A stretch of DNA of 64,000 nucleotides, from NCBI RefSeq assembly GCF_000721705.1, contig NZ_JOJL01000027.1, forward strand, positions 186,001 to 250,000. The letters are read 5' to 3'. The translations under genes and the position numbers were made by a program. The DNA comes from Actinoplanes subtropicus (GTDB lineage: Bacteria > Actinomycetota > Actinomycetes > Mycobacteriales > Micromonosporaceae). Below are positions 1 through 9,321 of this stretch, in pieces (the first letter of the stretch is position 1; the number at the start of each line of letters is the position of its first letter). The notes below the pieces were generated by a model, which saw only the letters and a list, made by a program, of their open reading frames with translations, was not told where the DNA came from and searched no databases.

Positions 1-876
1 ACCGTCGTGCAGAAGCAGGCCGCCGCGCGACGGGTCGGCCAGGTTCTGCTCGCCGTGGCAGGCGAAGTGGACCCAGTCGTGCTCGGACAAGGCGCGCAGG
101 ACGGCGTCGCGGGTGGCTTGCCGCCCGACCAGCCGGGTGGGGGTCTCGGTGAAGTGGTGTCCGATCAGTTCTTCCTCGACCCGCACGTTCGGCAGGTCGG
201 CCTGCCCCGGTGTGGCCGGCATGCCGACGAACAGCATCCGGCCTGATCCGGCCGTGTGCTGCCGGGCTTCGCGCAGAGCCCGCAGGGTCGGCGTGTACGA
301 CGACACGACCCGATCGAGGACTGCGGCGCCCGGCGTCCGGTGATCACCGGCCGCATGAATCGGCAGCAGCGTCAGCAGCCCCGTCGGGCACCACCAGACG
401 CGCGGCCAGGGCTCTCCCGGAACGGGCGGCGCCGCATGGCCGAGGTGGTCCAGGAGCTCGCGGGCGAACGCCTCCCACATCCACCGCAGACAGTCGTCGA
501 GCGGCCCCTCGACGCGCGCCTCGTCCCCGGCCGGCGCCAGGTCACGCCGGCCTTCGCCGCGTTCGGTCGCCCGCTGCCGGGCGCCTACCGCCGTCAAATA
601 CGCCTGCGCCTGCGCGGCGACACCCTCGCTGGTGAGGTGCCGCAGTTCGACGACCTCCACCCCGGACGTACGGACGATGAGCGCGTCGCAGCGCCAGCGG
701 CTGACGTTCAGGATGACCACCGGCCCGCCCGCGGCCGCCGGCAGCAACGTCTCCAGCCGCGGAGGCCGCAGGAAGTCCGCGAATCCCGGCAGGCCACGGA
801 CCTGGTCGACGAGCTGGTCCCATTCGCGGGCCAGCGCCATGCGCCGATCGGCGTCAGGGGTGTTCCGGGGCCGCAT
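1..876 (-). CDS. CHAT-domain caspase-like protease (C-terminus beyond window)
   Basis: This gene runs leftwards off the window edge; 292 codons are visible with no stop. It starts at ATG 876 (GTG 879 is also in frame) inside the stop of the TPR gene, in a TGATG arrangement that favours translational coupling. The visible part has the usual start of actinobacterial CHAT domains: an EWDQLVDQVRGLPGFADFL block, then a beta-rich region, then WVHFACHG near positions 45-70, which carries the predicted catalytic His. The expected Cys motif lies beyond base 1 and cannot be checked. CHAT proteins are clan CD (caspase-like) peptidases, usually fused to TPRs in one chain of about 1000 aa. Here the TPR part is a separate upstream gene, so this is either a natural split or a frameshift. 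Confidence 0.8.
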   Translation of the reverse strand, partial: MRPRNTPDADRRMALAREWDQLVDQVRGLPGFADFLRPPRLETLLPAAAGGPVVILNVSRWRCDALIVRTSGVEVVELRHLTSEGVAAQAQAYLTAVGARQRATERGEGRRDLAPAGDEARVEGPLDDCLRWMWEAFARELLDHLGHAAPPVPGEPWPRVWWCPTGLLTLLPIHAAGDHRTPGAAVLDRVVSSYTPTLRALREARQHTAGSGRMLFVGMPATPGQADLPNVRVEEELIGHHFTETPTRLVGRQATRDAVLRALSEHDWVHFACHGEQNLADPSRGGLLLHDG

Positions 877-2420
877 CACTCACTCTCCGCCGTGGGTCGC
901 TCGAACCAGCCGCGTATCTCGTCGAGGCGCTCGGCCGCCGCCGGCGAGGCCGTCCGCAACCGGGCCAGGTCGGTGCGCCGGTTCAGTTGGTGCGACCAGA
1001 GGACCGCGCGGCCGGCCTCCAGCAGCTCCACGGCCAGGCCCGCCTCCGCGGCCCGCACCGCCGTCGCGGCCGCGTCGGTCGCCGGGGGCGCCTCGGCGAG
1101 CCGCGCCTCGCGAGCCGCCCGGCGAAGTCCGGGCCAGGCCGCCGTCGGCAGCAACTCGACCGCGCGGCGGTAGCCGAGCAGTGCGTCGCCGGTCCAGCCG
1201 GCTTCCGCGGCGAGCTCGCCGAGCGCGACGGCGGCGCGCAGGGCGTTGTGCATCGACAGCGTAGGCACCCGCTGCCGGACCGCGGTGACCAGCAGTTTCC
1301 GTGCCTCGGCGCGTCGCCGTCCGTCGTCCGGGCCGCGCCGGAGCAGTTCGGCCAGCTCACAGCTCAGCGCGTCGGCCAGCGGGTGACCGGGCCCGGCCAG
1401 GGCGAGCCCCTCCCGGACCGCCGCCTCTCCGCGATCGAGGGCCGCCCCGTCTCCGGTCACGTCGTACCAGCGCCGCGCCATCAGGCCGACGCGTTGCAGC
1501 AACATCGGGCGGCCGGGGCCACCGGCGGCCAGGGCCTGCCCGGCGAGCTCCCGGGCCCGCCGCAGGTCGCCGAGGTCGCCGCCGGCCAGGTGCCGCATGA
1601 GCAACGCCATCGACAGCGTGCTCAGCCGGCCGGCGTGATCGACGTTGTCCGCCGGGTCGTCGCCCAGCGCGTCCTCGGCCACCTCGACCGCCTCGGTGAG
1701 CATTGCCGGTTCGCCGGTGACCCGCAGCACCTGGCTCAGTTCGCTCGCGTAGATCGCCCGGTACGGGTCGACCCGCGACAGCGTGGCCAGCGCCTCCCGG
1801 CCGGCGGTGATCGCTCCGTTCAGGTCCTCCGGGTCGCCGGTGTACTGATAGCGGGCGCCGAGCGCACCGATGAGCGCGCCGAGCCGCTGGCCCCGGTGCA
1901 GCGGTCCGCGTGCCGGTTCGCGGGCGTCGCGCAGGGCGGCCAGCAGGTCGCCGGTGTCGGCGGTCGCCTCATAGCGGGCGAGCAGCGCCAAGGCCCGGTT
2001 GGTGATCCCGGGCGCGGGGTCGTCGCCGTGGCGAACGGCCTCGGAGGCGGCCTCGATCGCCTCGTCCAGGTCGGCGGGGTCGCCGTACCGGAGGAACCGG
2101 GACCGCAGGACGGCCGAAAGATCACTCCCGAAGCTCGCCCGTTCCTCGGCCTGCACGCCCGGCGAGGCGATCGCCTCCCGCAGACGCCCGACGGCCGCGT
2201 CGAGATCGGCGGCGGCGGATGTCTGCTCGTAACGCCAGATCAGGCCGTTGCTGAGCGCGGCGAGCACGAGCGGCCGGTCGGGATGGCCGGGCGGCAGGCG
2301 GGCGGCGGAGCGCTCCAGGTGGCTGATCGCCCGGTCGAGGCTGGGGCGGTGGTGGCGCAGCCGGAAGCGCGCCAGGCGGATCGTGCCACGCAGCGAGTAG
2401 AGCTGGCCGAGAACGCTCAC
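876..2420 (-). CDS. TPR-repeat protein, partner of the CHAT protease
   Basis: The product is 514 aa, almost entirely alpha-helical TPR-like repeats rich in Ala, Leu and Arg, for example repeated 'DLDAAVGRLREAI' and 'DLDEAIEAASEAV' units (a G-DP-DL-AI spacing typical of actinobacterial TPR-CHAT proteins). The C-terminus (VLWSHQLNRRTDL followed by a helix ending ERPTAESE) matches the linker that normally leads straight into a CHAT domain. The TGA stop overlaps the ATG of the CHAT gene by one base. Start ATG 2420 lies about 50 bp from the divergent NB-ARC gene. Likely role: ligand or partner recognition that controls the CHAT peptidase. It could also be the 5' part of a frameshifted TPR-CHAT gene. 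Confidence 0.8.
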   Translation of the reverse strand: MSVLGQLYSLRGTIRLARFRLRHHRPSLDRAISHLERSAARLPPGHPDRPLVLAALSNGLIWRYEQTSAAADLDAAVGRLREAIASPGVQAEERASFGSDLSAVLRSRFLRYGDPADLDEAIEAASEAVRHGDDPAPGITNRALALLARYEATADTGDLLAALRDAREPARGPLHRGQRLGALIGALGARYQYTGDPEDLNGAITAGREALATLSRVDPYRAIYASELSQVLRVTGEPAMLTEAVEVAEDALGDDPADNVDHAGRLSTLSMALLMRHLAGGDLGDLRRARELAGQALAAGGPGRPMLLQRVGLMARRWYDVTGDGAALDRGEAAVREGLALAGPGHPLADALSCELAELLRRGPDDGRRRAEARKLLVTAVRQRVPTLSMHNALRAAVALGELAAEAGWTGDALLGYRRAVELLPTAAWPGLRRAAREARLAEAPPATDAAATAVRAAEAGLAVELLEAGRAVLWSHQLNRRTDLARLRTASPAAAERLDEIRGWFERPTAESE

Positions 2421-2459
2421 ACCTCAATCTGGCGGACAGGGATGACGAGCCGGACCCGC

Positions 2460-2465
2460 TATCCT
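2460..2465 (+). promoter_or_regulatory. -10 hexamer for a leaderless transcript (NB-ARC gene)
   Basis: TATCCT lies exactly 6 nt before ATG 2472, with no Shine-Dalgarno sequence before the start. This is the actinobacterial leaderless pattern, with transcription starting at the A of the ATG. No convincing -35 is seen. Confidence 0.6.
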
Positions 2466-2471
2466 TTTTGG

Positions 2472-4784
2472 ATGGGCGTGACGGCCGATCACGACGAGAT
2501 GAGCCACGGTTACGGCGACTTCTCGGCGAGGCTGCGGGCGGCCCGTTCGCAGGCCGGCCTGTCCCAGGAGGAGCTGGCCGAGCGTTCCGGGCTGAGTGTC
2601 CGCGCGATCGGCAACCTGGAACGCGGCCGGATCCGCCGGCCGTTCCTGGACACCGTGAACCGGCTGGCCGATTCGCTGGGCCTGAGCGCGACGACCCGGG
2701 CCGACTTCGTCGTAGCCGCGGGTCATCGGCCCGCCGCCCCGGCGACCCGCGCAGACGTGGCGACCGGACCGGCCACCGTGCCGCGCCAACTGCCGGCGGC
2801 GATACCCGACTTCACCGGCCGGTCGGACAGCCTGGAGGTGCTCACCAAGCGGTGGGAGGACGCGCGAGCCGCGGGCGGCACCATGATCATCTCGGTCATC
2901 GACGGACCGCCGGGGGTGGGCAAGACCGCCCTGGCCGTCGTCTGGGCACACCAGGTGGCCGGCGCGTTTCCGGACGGCCAGCTCTACCTCAACCTGCGCG
3001 GCTTCGATCCGTCCGGCAAAATGGTGCCGCCCGAGTCGGCCGTCCGCGCCTTCCTGGATGCGCTCGGTGTGCCGGCCGAGCGCATTCCTTCCCGGCCCGA
3101 GTCGCAGGCCGCGCAGTACCGGAGCCTGCTGGCCGACAAGCGAATGCTGATCGTGCTGGACAACGCGCGCAACGCCGAGCAGGTCCGGCCGCTCCTGCCC
3201 GGAGGGTCCGGCTGCATGGTGGTGGTGACCAGCCGGGTCCGGCTCGCCGGCCTGGCCGCCGCGGAGGGCGCGGGGCTGCTCACCCTGGACGTGCTGTCCG
3301 CTCACGAAGCGGGCGCCCTGCTCACCAGCCGCCTCGGGCCGGCCCGGTCGGCGGCCGAGCCGGGCGCGGTGGCCGAGCTGGCCCGGCTGTGCGGGCGACT
3401 TCCGCTGGCGCTGAGCGTCGCCGCGGCACTGGCCATGTCCCGGCCCCGGGTCCCGCTGGCCACGGTGGCGGCGGAACTGGCCACGGCCGGCCGGCTGAGC
3501 GCATTGGACACCGGCGACCCGGCAACGAACGTCCGGACCGTCTTCTCCTGGTCCTGCCGGAACCTCGACGAACCGGCCGCGAGGATGTTCCGGCTCCTCG
3601 GCGTCCATCCCGGCCCCGACATCACCGTGCCGGCCGCCGCCGCACTGATGCAAGTCCCGGCGCCACACGCGAGCGCCGCGCTGGCCGCGCTGGCCATGGC
3701 CAATTTGATCGAAGAGCTCACACCCCACCGGTACACGGCACACGACTTGCTGCATGCGTACGCCGTCGAACAGGCCGCCGAGCTCGAGCCCGCGGCGGCC
3801 CGGAGCGCCGCACTTCACCGCGTTCTCGACTATTACCTGCACACCAGCCATGACGCCGCACTACTGCTCAACCCGTCCGGGGAACCGGTGAACCTGGGCG
3901 CACCGCAGCCCGGAGTCACGCCGGAACGGATATCCGACAAAGAGCACGCGCTGGCCTGGTTCGACGCCGAGCACCGGGTCTTGATCGCCGCCGTGGCCGC
4001 CGCGGCCGAGGCCGGCTTCGACGCGTGCGCCTGGCAGCTGGCCTGGGCGCTGGACACCTTCCTGGACTGGCGCGGCTTCTGGCAGGAATGGGCCGCCACG
4101 CAGCGCATCGCGCTGGCCGCGGCAACGCGTCTGGGCGACCTGGCCGGCCAGGCCACGGCCGGCCGTCTGCTCGGGCACAGCTGGGCCCGGCTCGGCGACT
4201 ACGACAAGTCCCGGGCTCAGCTCACGGAAAGCCTCCGGCTGTACGAGCTGCTGGGCGACCAGGTCGGCCAGGGCCGCATACACCAGACACTCGGCTGGCT
4301 GGCCGAGCGGCAGGGCCGGAACACCGATGCCCTCGGTCACGCCGAACAAGCTCTCGTCCTGTACCAGGCCACCGGGGACAAGGATCGGCTGGCCGCGGCA
4401 CTGAACAACGTCGGCTGGTGCCACGCCCTGCTCGGCAGCTACCAGCGGTCCCGGGAGTTCACCAAGCAGGCGCTGGAGGCGTACCGGGAAATTGGGCACC
4501 TGCCCGGCGAGGCCAACATCTGGGACAGTCTCGGCAACGCCGAGCACAACCTCGGGAACCTCGCCGCGGCCAAGGAATGCTACCGAAACGCCCTGGCCAT
4601 CGTCACCGCGCTCGGCGACCGCTACCACCAGGCGGAGTACCTCACCCACCTCGGCGAGGTGCAGCACACCGCCAGGGAACAGGCCGAGGCCCGGGACTCC
4701 TGGCAGGACGCCCTGGCCATCCTGGAGGAACTGGACCACCCCGACGCGATCTCGGTCCGGGAAAGGCTGACGATGCGCGCGTGA
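2472..4784 (+). CDS. XRE-family HTH / NB-ARC ATPase / TPR regulator (STAND)
   Basis: The product is 770 aa. Residues about 14-70 form an XRE-type helix-turn-helix (RSQAGLSQEELAERSGLS, then a recognition helix with NLERGRIRRP). An NB-ARC STAND ATPase follows, with Walker A GPPGVGKTAL near residue 145, Walker B MLIVLDNA near residue 225 and a GLPLAL-like CGRLPLAL near residue 306. The C-terminal third (about residues 530-760) is tetratricopeptide repeats (LLGDQVGQGRIHQTLGWLAE, ALNNVGWCHALLGSYQRS). Such proteins are ATP-driven switches: TPRs sense a ligand, NB-ARC oligomerises and the HTH binds DNA. ATG 2472 is chosen because a -10 box sits 6 nt upstream; ATG 2499 is an alternative. It diverges from the TPR/CHAT pair, a typical STAND-protease neighbourhood. 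Confidence 0.9.
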   Translation: MGVTADHDEMSHGYGDFSARLRAARSQAGLSQEELAERSGLSVRAIGNLERGRIRRPFLDTVNRLADSLGLSATTRADFVVAAGHRPAAPATRADVATGPATVPRQLPAAIPDFTGRSDSLEVLTKRWEDARAAGGTMIISVIDGPPGVGKTALAVVWAHQVAGAFPDGQLYLNLRGFDPSGKMVPPESAVRAFLDALGVPAERIPSRPESQAAQYRSLLADKRMLIVLDNARNAEQVRPLLPGGSGCMVVVTSRVRLAGLAAAEGAGLLTLDVLSAHEAGALLTSRLGPARSAAEPGAVAELARLCGRLPLALSVAAALAMSRPRVPLATVAAELATAGRLSALDTGDPATNVRTVFSWSCRNLDEPAARMFRLLGVHPGPDITVPAAAALMQVPAPHASAALAALAMANLIEELTPHRYTAHDLLHAYAVEQAAELEPAAARSAALHRVLDYYLHTSHDAALLLNPSGEPVNLGAPQPGVTPERISDKEHALAWFDAEHRVLIAAVAAAAEAGFDACAWQLAWALDTFLDWRGFWQEWAATQRIALAAATRLGDLAGQATAGRLLGHSWARLGDYDKSRAQLTESLRLYELLGDQVGQGRIHQTLGWLAERQGRNTDALGHAEQALVLYQATGDKDRLAAALNNVGWCHALLGSYQRSREFTKQALEAYREIGHLPGEANIWDSLGNAEHNLGNLAAAKECYRNALAIVTALGDRYHQAEYLTHLGEVQHTAREQAEARDSWQDALAILEELDHPDAISVRERLTMRA

Positions 4785-4837
4785 GGCGGGTCCGGTTCAC
4801 TCACCCCGCGGTTCTGCCGGCCGGAAACGGAACCTGG

Positions 4838-4843
4838 CAGACT
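4838..4843 (+). promoter_or_regulatory. possible leaderless -10 (lectin-propeller gene)
   Basis: CAGACT lies 6 nt before ATG 4850 and fits the xAnnnT pattern seen before other leaderless starts in this window. No Shine-Dalgarno sequence is present. An alternative start is GTG 4781, which overlaps the upstream stop as GTGA. Confidence 0.4.
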
Positions 4844-4849
4844 GGCCCG

Positions 4850-7800
4850 ATGCCGGCCTCTCTCCCACCGGACAACCTGCGCACCGGCTGGGATCGGGGT
4901 GAGCCGGCGCTCGCGCCGAGCACGATCACGAGCACGACCTTCGGCCAGCTGTTCGCGACCAAGGTTCAGGGCCAGGTGTACGCGCAGCCGCTCGTCATCG
5001 GCGGCACCGTCGTCGCCGGTACCGAGGACAACTACGTCTACGGCCTGGACGCGGCGACCGGGGCGGTGAAATGGCAGCGCAGCCTGGGGCCGTCGTGGCC
5101 GGCCAGCGCGATCGGCTGCGCGGACATCGCGCCCACCATCGGCAACACGTCCACCGGCGTCTACGACGCGACGACCGGCCACGTCTATCTGACCACGAAG
5201 GTCGACGACGGACCCGACGTGCTGCATCCCAACTGGTACCTGCACGCGGTCGAGGCCGGATCCGGGGCGGAGCGGGCCGGCTGGCCGGTGAAGATCGTCG
5301 GCACGCCCTCCAACGATCCGGCTCACCCGTTCCAGCCGTACGACGTGAATCAGCGGCCCGGGCTGCTGCTGCTGGACGGCAGCGTCTACCTGGCGTTCGG
5401 CTCGATGTGCGACCACGGCCACTACGTCGGCTGGGTGGCCGGCGTGCACACCGGCACCCGGGCGATCAGCATGTGGTCCGACGAGGCCGGGGTCACCAGC
5501 AGCGGGGCCGGGATCTGGCAGGCGGGCGGTGGCCTGGTCTCGGACGGTCCCGGCCGCATCTTCCTGACCACCGGCAACGGCGTGACCGCCCCGGACGGGC
5601 CCGGCGGCAACCCGCCGCAGCAGCTGTCCGAGTCCGTCGTACGGCTCGGCGTCGCGGCCGACGGCACGATCTCCGCGAGGGACTTCTTCAGCCCGGCCAA
5701 CGCCGCCCAGCTCGACCGCAACGACCAGGACCTCGGCTCGGGCGGGCCGGTCGCGCTGCCCGCACCGTACTTCGGCACGGCGGCCACGCCGAACCTGATG
5801 GTGCAGATCGGCAAGGACGGCCGGTTGTTCCTGCTCGACCGGGACCGCCTCGGTGGGAAGAACCAGAAGGCCGGTGGCGGCGACGATGTGGTCCGCGTGG
5901 CCGGCCCGTACCTGGGCGTCTGGGGACATCCCGCGGCGTACGGCGGTGAAGGCGGTTTTGTGTACGTCGTGCAGAACAGCGGCAGCATGCTGGCCTTCAA
6001 GTACGGTGTCGACGGCTCGAACCGGCCGACGCTGTCCCTCGCCGGGAACAGCTCGGAAAGCTTCGGCTACAGCTCCGGATCGCCGATCGTCACCTCGGAC
6101 GGCACCACGCCGGGCACCGCCGTGGTGTGGGCGACCAATGTGGACGGCTCGTCCGGCGCGAACGGGCGGCTCTGCGCCTACGACGCCGTACCGGCGGACG
6201 GTCACCTCACGCTGCTGCGCTCCTTCCCGATCGGCACCGGCGCGAAGTTCTCCACGCCGGCCTCGGCCGATGGGCGGGTCTACATCGGGACCCGCGACGG
6301 GTTCGTCTACGGCTTCGGGCAGCCCGCCACCGCCGCGCTGCAAACCGCCCAGACGCCCTTCGGCGACGTGCTCGTCTCGCGGACCGGCACCGCCACGGTG
6401 ACCGCGACCGCCACCCGCACCGTCACCGTCACCGCCGTCAGCACCAGCGGGCCACCGTTCGCGGCGACCGCGCCGGCGCTTCCGGTCACCCTGACCGCCG
6501 GCCAGACGATCTCCGTTCCCGTCTCGTTCTCCCCCACCTCGCCGGGCTCGTTCACCGGCGCGCTGCGGTTCGCCGTCATCGAGGCCGGCGTCGGCCAGAC
6601 GCTCGGGGCCGGCCTGCAGGGCACCGCCATCAAGCCCGGTCTGACCGCGATGCCGGCGACCCTGGACTTCGGCGACATCGCCGTCGGCACCGACAAGTAC
6701 CTGACGGTCAACATCACCAACACCGGTACGACGGACGAGACCGTCACCGCGGTGACCGGCCCGGCGGCGCCGTTCACCGTCACCGGGCTGCCTGCCGTCG
6801 GCACCGTCCTGGGGCCCGGGCAGTCCGTCGGCGCGTCGGTGACCTACCGGCCCGAGGCGGCCGGCGCCGACACGTCGTCGATCACGGTCACCGGCCCGCA
6901 GGGCGACGCCACCGCCGCGCTGACCGGCACCGGCGCCACGGGCGTGGCCCAACTCTCCATCACGCCGGAGTCGCTCAGCTTCGGCGCCGTGCCGATCGGT
7001 GGATCCGCCACCAGGACCCTGGCGGTGGCGAACACCGGCAACCTTCCGGTCACCGTCACCAAGGCGGCGCCGCCCGCACTGCCGTTCGTGGTGAACACGC
7101 CGCTGCCCGAGGGCCTGGTCCTCAATCCCGAGGACACCGCGCAGGTCGACGTCACCTTCGCTCCGACGGAGGCCGGCAGCTTCAGCAACGCGTACGTGAT
7201 CAGCTCGGACGACGGCCACGGCGCGCACGACATCCCGGTCCTGGGCACCGCCGCCGGCCTGCCCGGCGGAACGCCGTTGCCGACGATCACCCAGGGCGGC
7301 TGGTTCGTCAACGGGTCGGCCCGGATCGCCGGCACCGAGGTGATTCTCACCCCGGACGCGGCGGGTCTGGCCGGATCCGCGGTGTACTCGACGCCGGTGC
7401 CCAGCGACGGCCTGACCGCGTCGTTCACCGCGCGGATCGGCGGCGGGTCGGGCGGCGACGGCATGACCTTCGCCCTGCTCGCCGCGTCCGGCAACACCGG
7501 CCGCAGTCTGGGCGGCGGCGGTGGCGGCCTCGGCTTCGCCGGCCTGCCGGGCGTCGCGATCGCCCTCGACACGTACGGCAACGGGGCGGATCCGTCGAAC
7601 AACTTCCTGGGCATCAGCACCGGCGCCACCGGCGGGGCGCTGACCTACATCGCGACCACGACGAACATCCCGAACCTGCGCAGCGGCCCGCACGGCGTCA
7701 CGGTGACCGTCTCCGGCACGACGATCACCGTCTTCCTCGACGGTGCCCAGCGGCTGTCGGTCGACGTGCCCGGCCTCGCGCCGGCCGTCCTGCCCGCGTT

Positions 7801-9031
7801 CACCGGCGGCACCGGCACGGCCACCGACCTGCACGCGGTACGGGACGTCGCGATCAGCTCCGGCGGCACCAAGCTGCCCCCGCCGGGAACCGGCTGGCGG
7901 TTCAGCGGCTCGGCCGACGTCGCCGGATCCCGGGTGGTCCTCACCCCGGCGGCGACGTCGCGGGCCGGCACGGCCCTGTACACCGACCCGGTCGCCACCG
8001 ACGGGTTGACCGCCTCCTTCACCCTGTCGATCGGCGGGGGAACGGGCGCCGACGGGGCCGCGCTCGTCCTGCTGGACCCCGCACAGGCGAGCCCGACGAG
8101 TGTGGGCGAGGCGGGCGGCGGCCTCGGGTTCGCCGGTCTGGCCGGCGTCGCCGTGTCGTTCGTGACCTATCCGCACGACCTTCTCGGGATCGAGACCGGT
8201 ACGGCCGGCGGCGCCCCCTCGGTCCTGGCGTCCACCACCGACGTCCCGGACCTGCGGGCGCGCAGCCATGACGTGGTGGTCTCGGTCGGCGGCACCACGA
8301 TCAGCGTCGCCATCGACGGAACGGACGTGCTCAGCCAGGCGGTTCCGGCGCTGCAGCCGACCGCGCTCGTCGGCTTCTCGGCCGGCACCGGCAGCCTGAC
8401 CGACGTCCACGGGATCACCGCCGCCCAGGTGGTGAGCGGCCGCACCGCCGTGCCGGCGCCCGGCGCGGGCTGGTCGCTGAACGGGTCGACGACCCTGTCG
8501 GGCGGCACGGTGCAGTTGACCGCCGCGCTCGCCGGCCAGGCCGGTACGGCCATCTACGCCACGCCGGTGCCGACCGCCCACCTGTGGGCGACCTTCACCA
8601 TGGCGATCGGCGGCGGCACCGGCGCCGACGGCCTCACCTTCATGCTGCTCGATCCGGCTCGGAACGCCCCGTCCGCGGTCGGCCGCAACGGCGCCGGCCT
8701 GGGCTTCGCCGGCCTCACCGGCGTGGCGGTCGCTTTCGTCACGTACCCCCAGGGCGGCGTCACGTCGAACAACTTCGCCGGCATCCAGACCGGCACCGCC
8801 ACCGGCGCGACCTTCGTCGCCACCTCCACCGCGGTGCCCGACCTGCGGACGGGAACCCACGAGGTGGGCGTGGCCGTCGCCGGCGGCAGCCTCGTGGTGG
8901 CCATCGACGGGTCGCCATTGTTCACCACCCCGGTCGCCGGCATTCCGGCAACCGGCCTGATCGGGTTCTCCGGCGCCACCGGCGGCCTGACCGACGTCCA
9001 CACCGTGAGCGGCCTGCACATCGCGTACTGA
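4850..9031 (+). CDS. beta-propeller / Hydin-type Ig / triple L-type lectin protein
   Basis: The product is 1393 aa. Residues about 1-500 are a PQQ-like beta-propeller with blade motifs such as VYGLDAATGAVKW, LFLLDRDRLGG and VYIGTRDGFVYGFG. Next come about three ASPM/SPD-2/Hydin-like immunoglobulin repeats (pattern LDFGDIAVGT-N-T-G, residues about 500-800). Three tandem legume (L-type) lectin domains fill about 815-1393, each with GxxGADGxxFxLLD, GxGLGFAGLxGVAVxFxTYP and a C-terminal GFSxGTGxLTDVH strand. Architecture and Thr/Gly/Ala content suggest an extracellular glycan-binding protein, yet no signal peptide is visible at ATG 4850 or GTG 4781. It follows the NB-ARC gene by 65 bp. The three lectin units look like recent duplications. 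Function unproven. Confidence 0.85.
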   Translation: MPASLPPDNLRTGWDRGEPALAPSTITSTTFGQLFATKVQGQVYAQPLVIGGTVVAGTEDNYVYGLDAATGAVKWQRSLGPSWPASAIGCADIAPTIGNTSTGVYDATTGHVYLTTKVDDGPDVLHPNWYLHAVEAGSGAERAGWPVKIVGTPSNDPAHPFQPYDVNQRPGLLLLDGSVYLAFGSMCDHGHYVGWVAGVHTGTRAISMWSDEAGVTSSGAGIWQAGGGLVSDGPGRIFLTTGNGVTAPDGPGGNPPQQLSESVVRLGVAADGTISARDFFSPANAAQLDRNDQDLGSGGPVALPAPYFGTAATPNLMVQIGKDGRLFLLDRDRLGGKNQKAGGGDDVVRVAGPYLGVWGHPAAYGGEGGFVYVVQNSGSMLAFKYGVDGSNRPTLSLAGNSSESFGYSSGSPIVTSDGTTPGTAVVWATNVDGSSGANGRLCAYDAVPADGHLTLLRSFPIGTGAKFSTPASADGRVYIGTRDGFVYGFGQPATAALQTAQTPFGDVLVSRTGTATVTATATRTVTVTAVSTSGPPFAATAPALPVTLTAGQTISVPVSFSPTSPGSFTGALRFAVIEAGVGQTLGAGLQGTAIKPGLTAMPATLDFGDIAVGTDKYLTVNITNTGTTDETVTAVTGPAAPFTVTGLPAVGTVLGPGQSVGASVTYRPEAAGADTSSITVTGPQGDATAALTGTGATGVAQLSITPESLSFGAVPIGGSATRTLAVANTGNLPVTVTKAAPPALPFVVNTPLPEGLVLNPEDTAQVDVTFAPTEAGSFSNAYVISSDDGHGAHDIPVLGTAAGLPGGTPLPTITQGGWFVNGSARIAGTEVILTPDAAGLAGSAVYSTPVPSDGLTASFTARIGGGSGGDGMTFALLAASGNTGRSLGGGGGGLGFAGLPGVAIALDTYGNGADPSNNFLGISTGATGGALTYIATTTNIPNLRSGPHGVTVTVSGTTITVFLDGAQRLSVDVPGLAPAVLPAFTGGTGTATDLHAVRDVAISSGGTKLPPPGTGWRFSGSADVAGSRVVLTPAATSRAGTALYTDPVATDGLTASFTLSIGGGTGADGAALVLLDPAQASPTSVGEAGGGLGFAGLAGVAVSFVTYPHDLLGIETGTAGGAPSVLASTTDVPDLRARSHDVVVSVGGTTISVAIDGTDVLSQAVPALQPTALVGFSAGTGSLTDVHGITAAQVVSGRTAVPAPGAGWSLNGSTTLSGGTVQLTAALAGQAGTAIYATPVPTAHLWATFTMAIGGGTGADGLTFMLLDPARNAPSAVGRNGAGLGFAGLTGVAVAFVTYPQGGVTSNNFAGIQTGTATGATFVATSTAVPDLRTGTHEVGVAVAGGSLVVAIDGSPLFTTPVAGIPATGLIGFSGATGGLTDVHTVSGLHIAY

Positions 9032-9321
9032 CGACCGGGCTCCACGCCCGAGGATCGCGGCAAACCGGCCGGCAGCGATGCGTCGCGATCACGTCCGGTC
9101 GCGTGCCATGACTTCCTCCCGGTACTCCTCTCCGTGATCGAGGCCGGACCACTGGGTGCTGTCCGTCAGACATGGGCAGGTGCCAGGGAGGGCTGAAGAA
9201 AATGACAGCAGCGAGGTGCGGTCTCCCGCGAGGGCGGCGCAAGTTTGCCCAGGTCCGGCTGGGGTTCCGGCGCGCGGCCGGCCGTTGCCGCCGAACGGAT
9301 GAACCCGGATGGGTGAAGCGG
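9032..9321. other. intergenic region before the vWA/GTPase operon
   Basis: About 290 bp with no supportable gene. The reading frames open here lack coding character. It must hold the promoter of the seven-gene operon, but no strong -10/-35 pair stands out by eye. Confidence 0.5.

Noticed and set aside
987..2471. N-terminal extension of the NB-ARC frame to 987
   Set aside because: It is antisense to the TPR gene and low-complexity; the HTH begins just after 2472, where a -10 box supports the start.
4622..9019. A very long open frame on the minus strand antisense to the lectin-propeller gene
   Set aside because: It is rich in Arg, Gly, Asp and His with no domain signal, as expected for the complement of a GC-biased gene; the plus-strand product has clear repeated domains.
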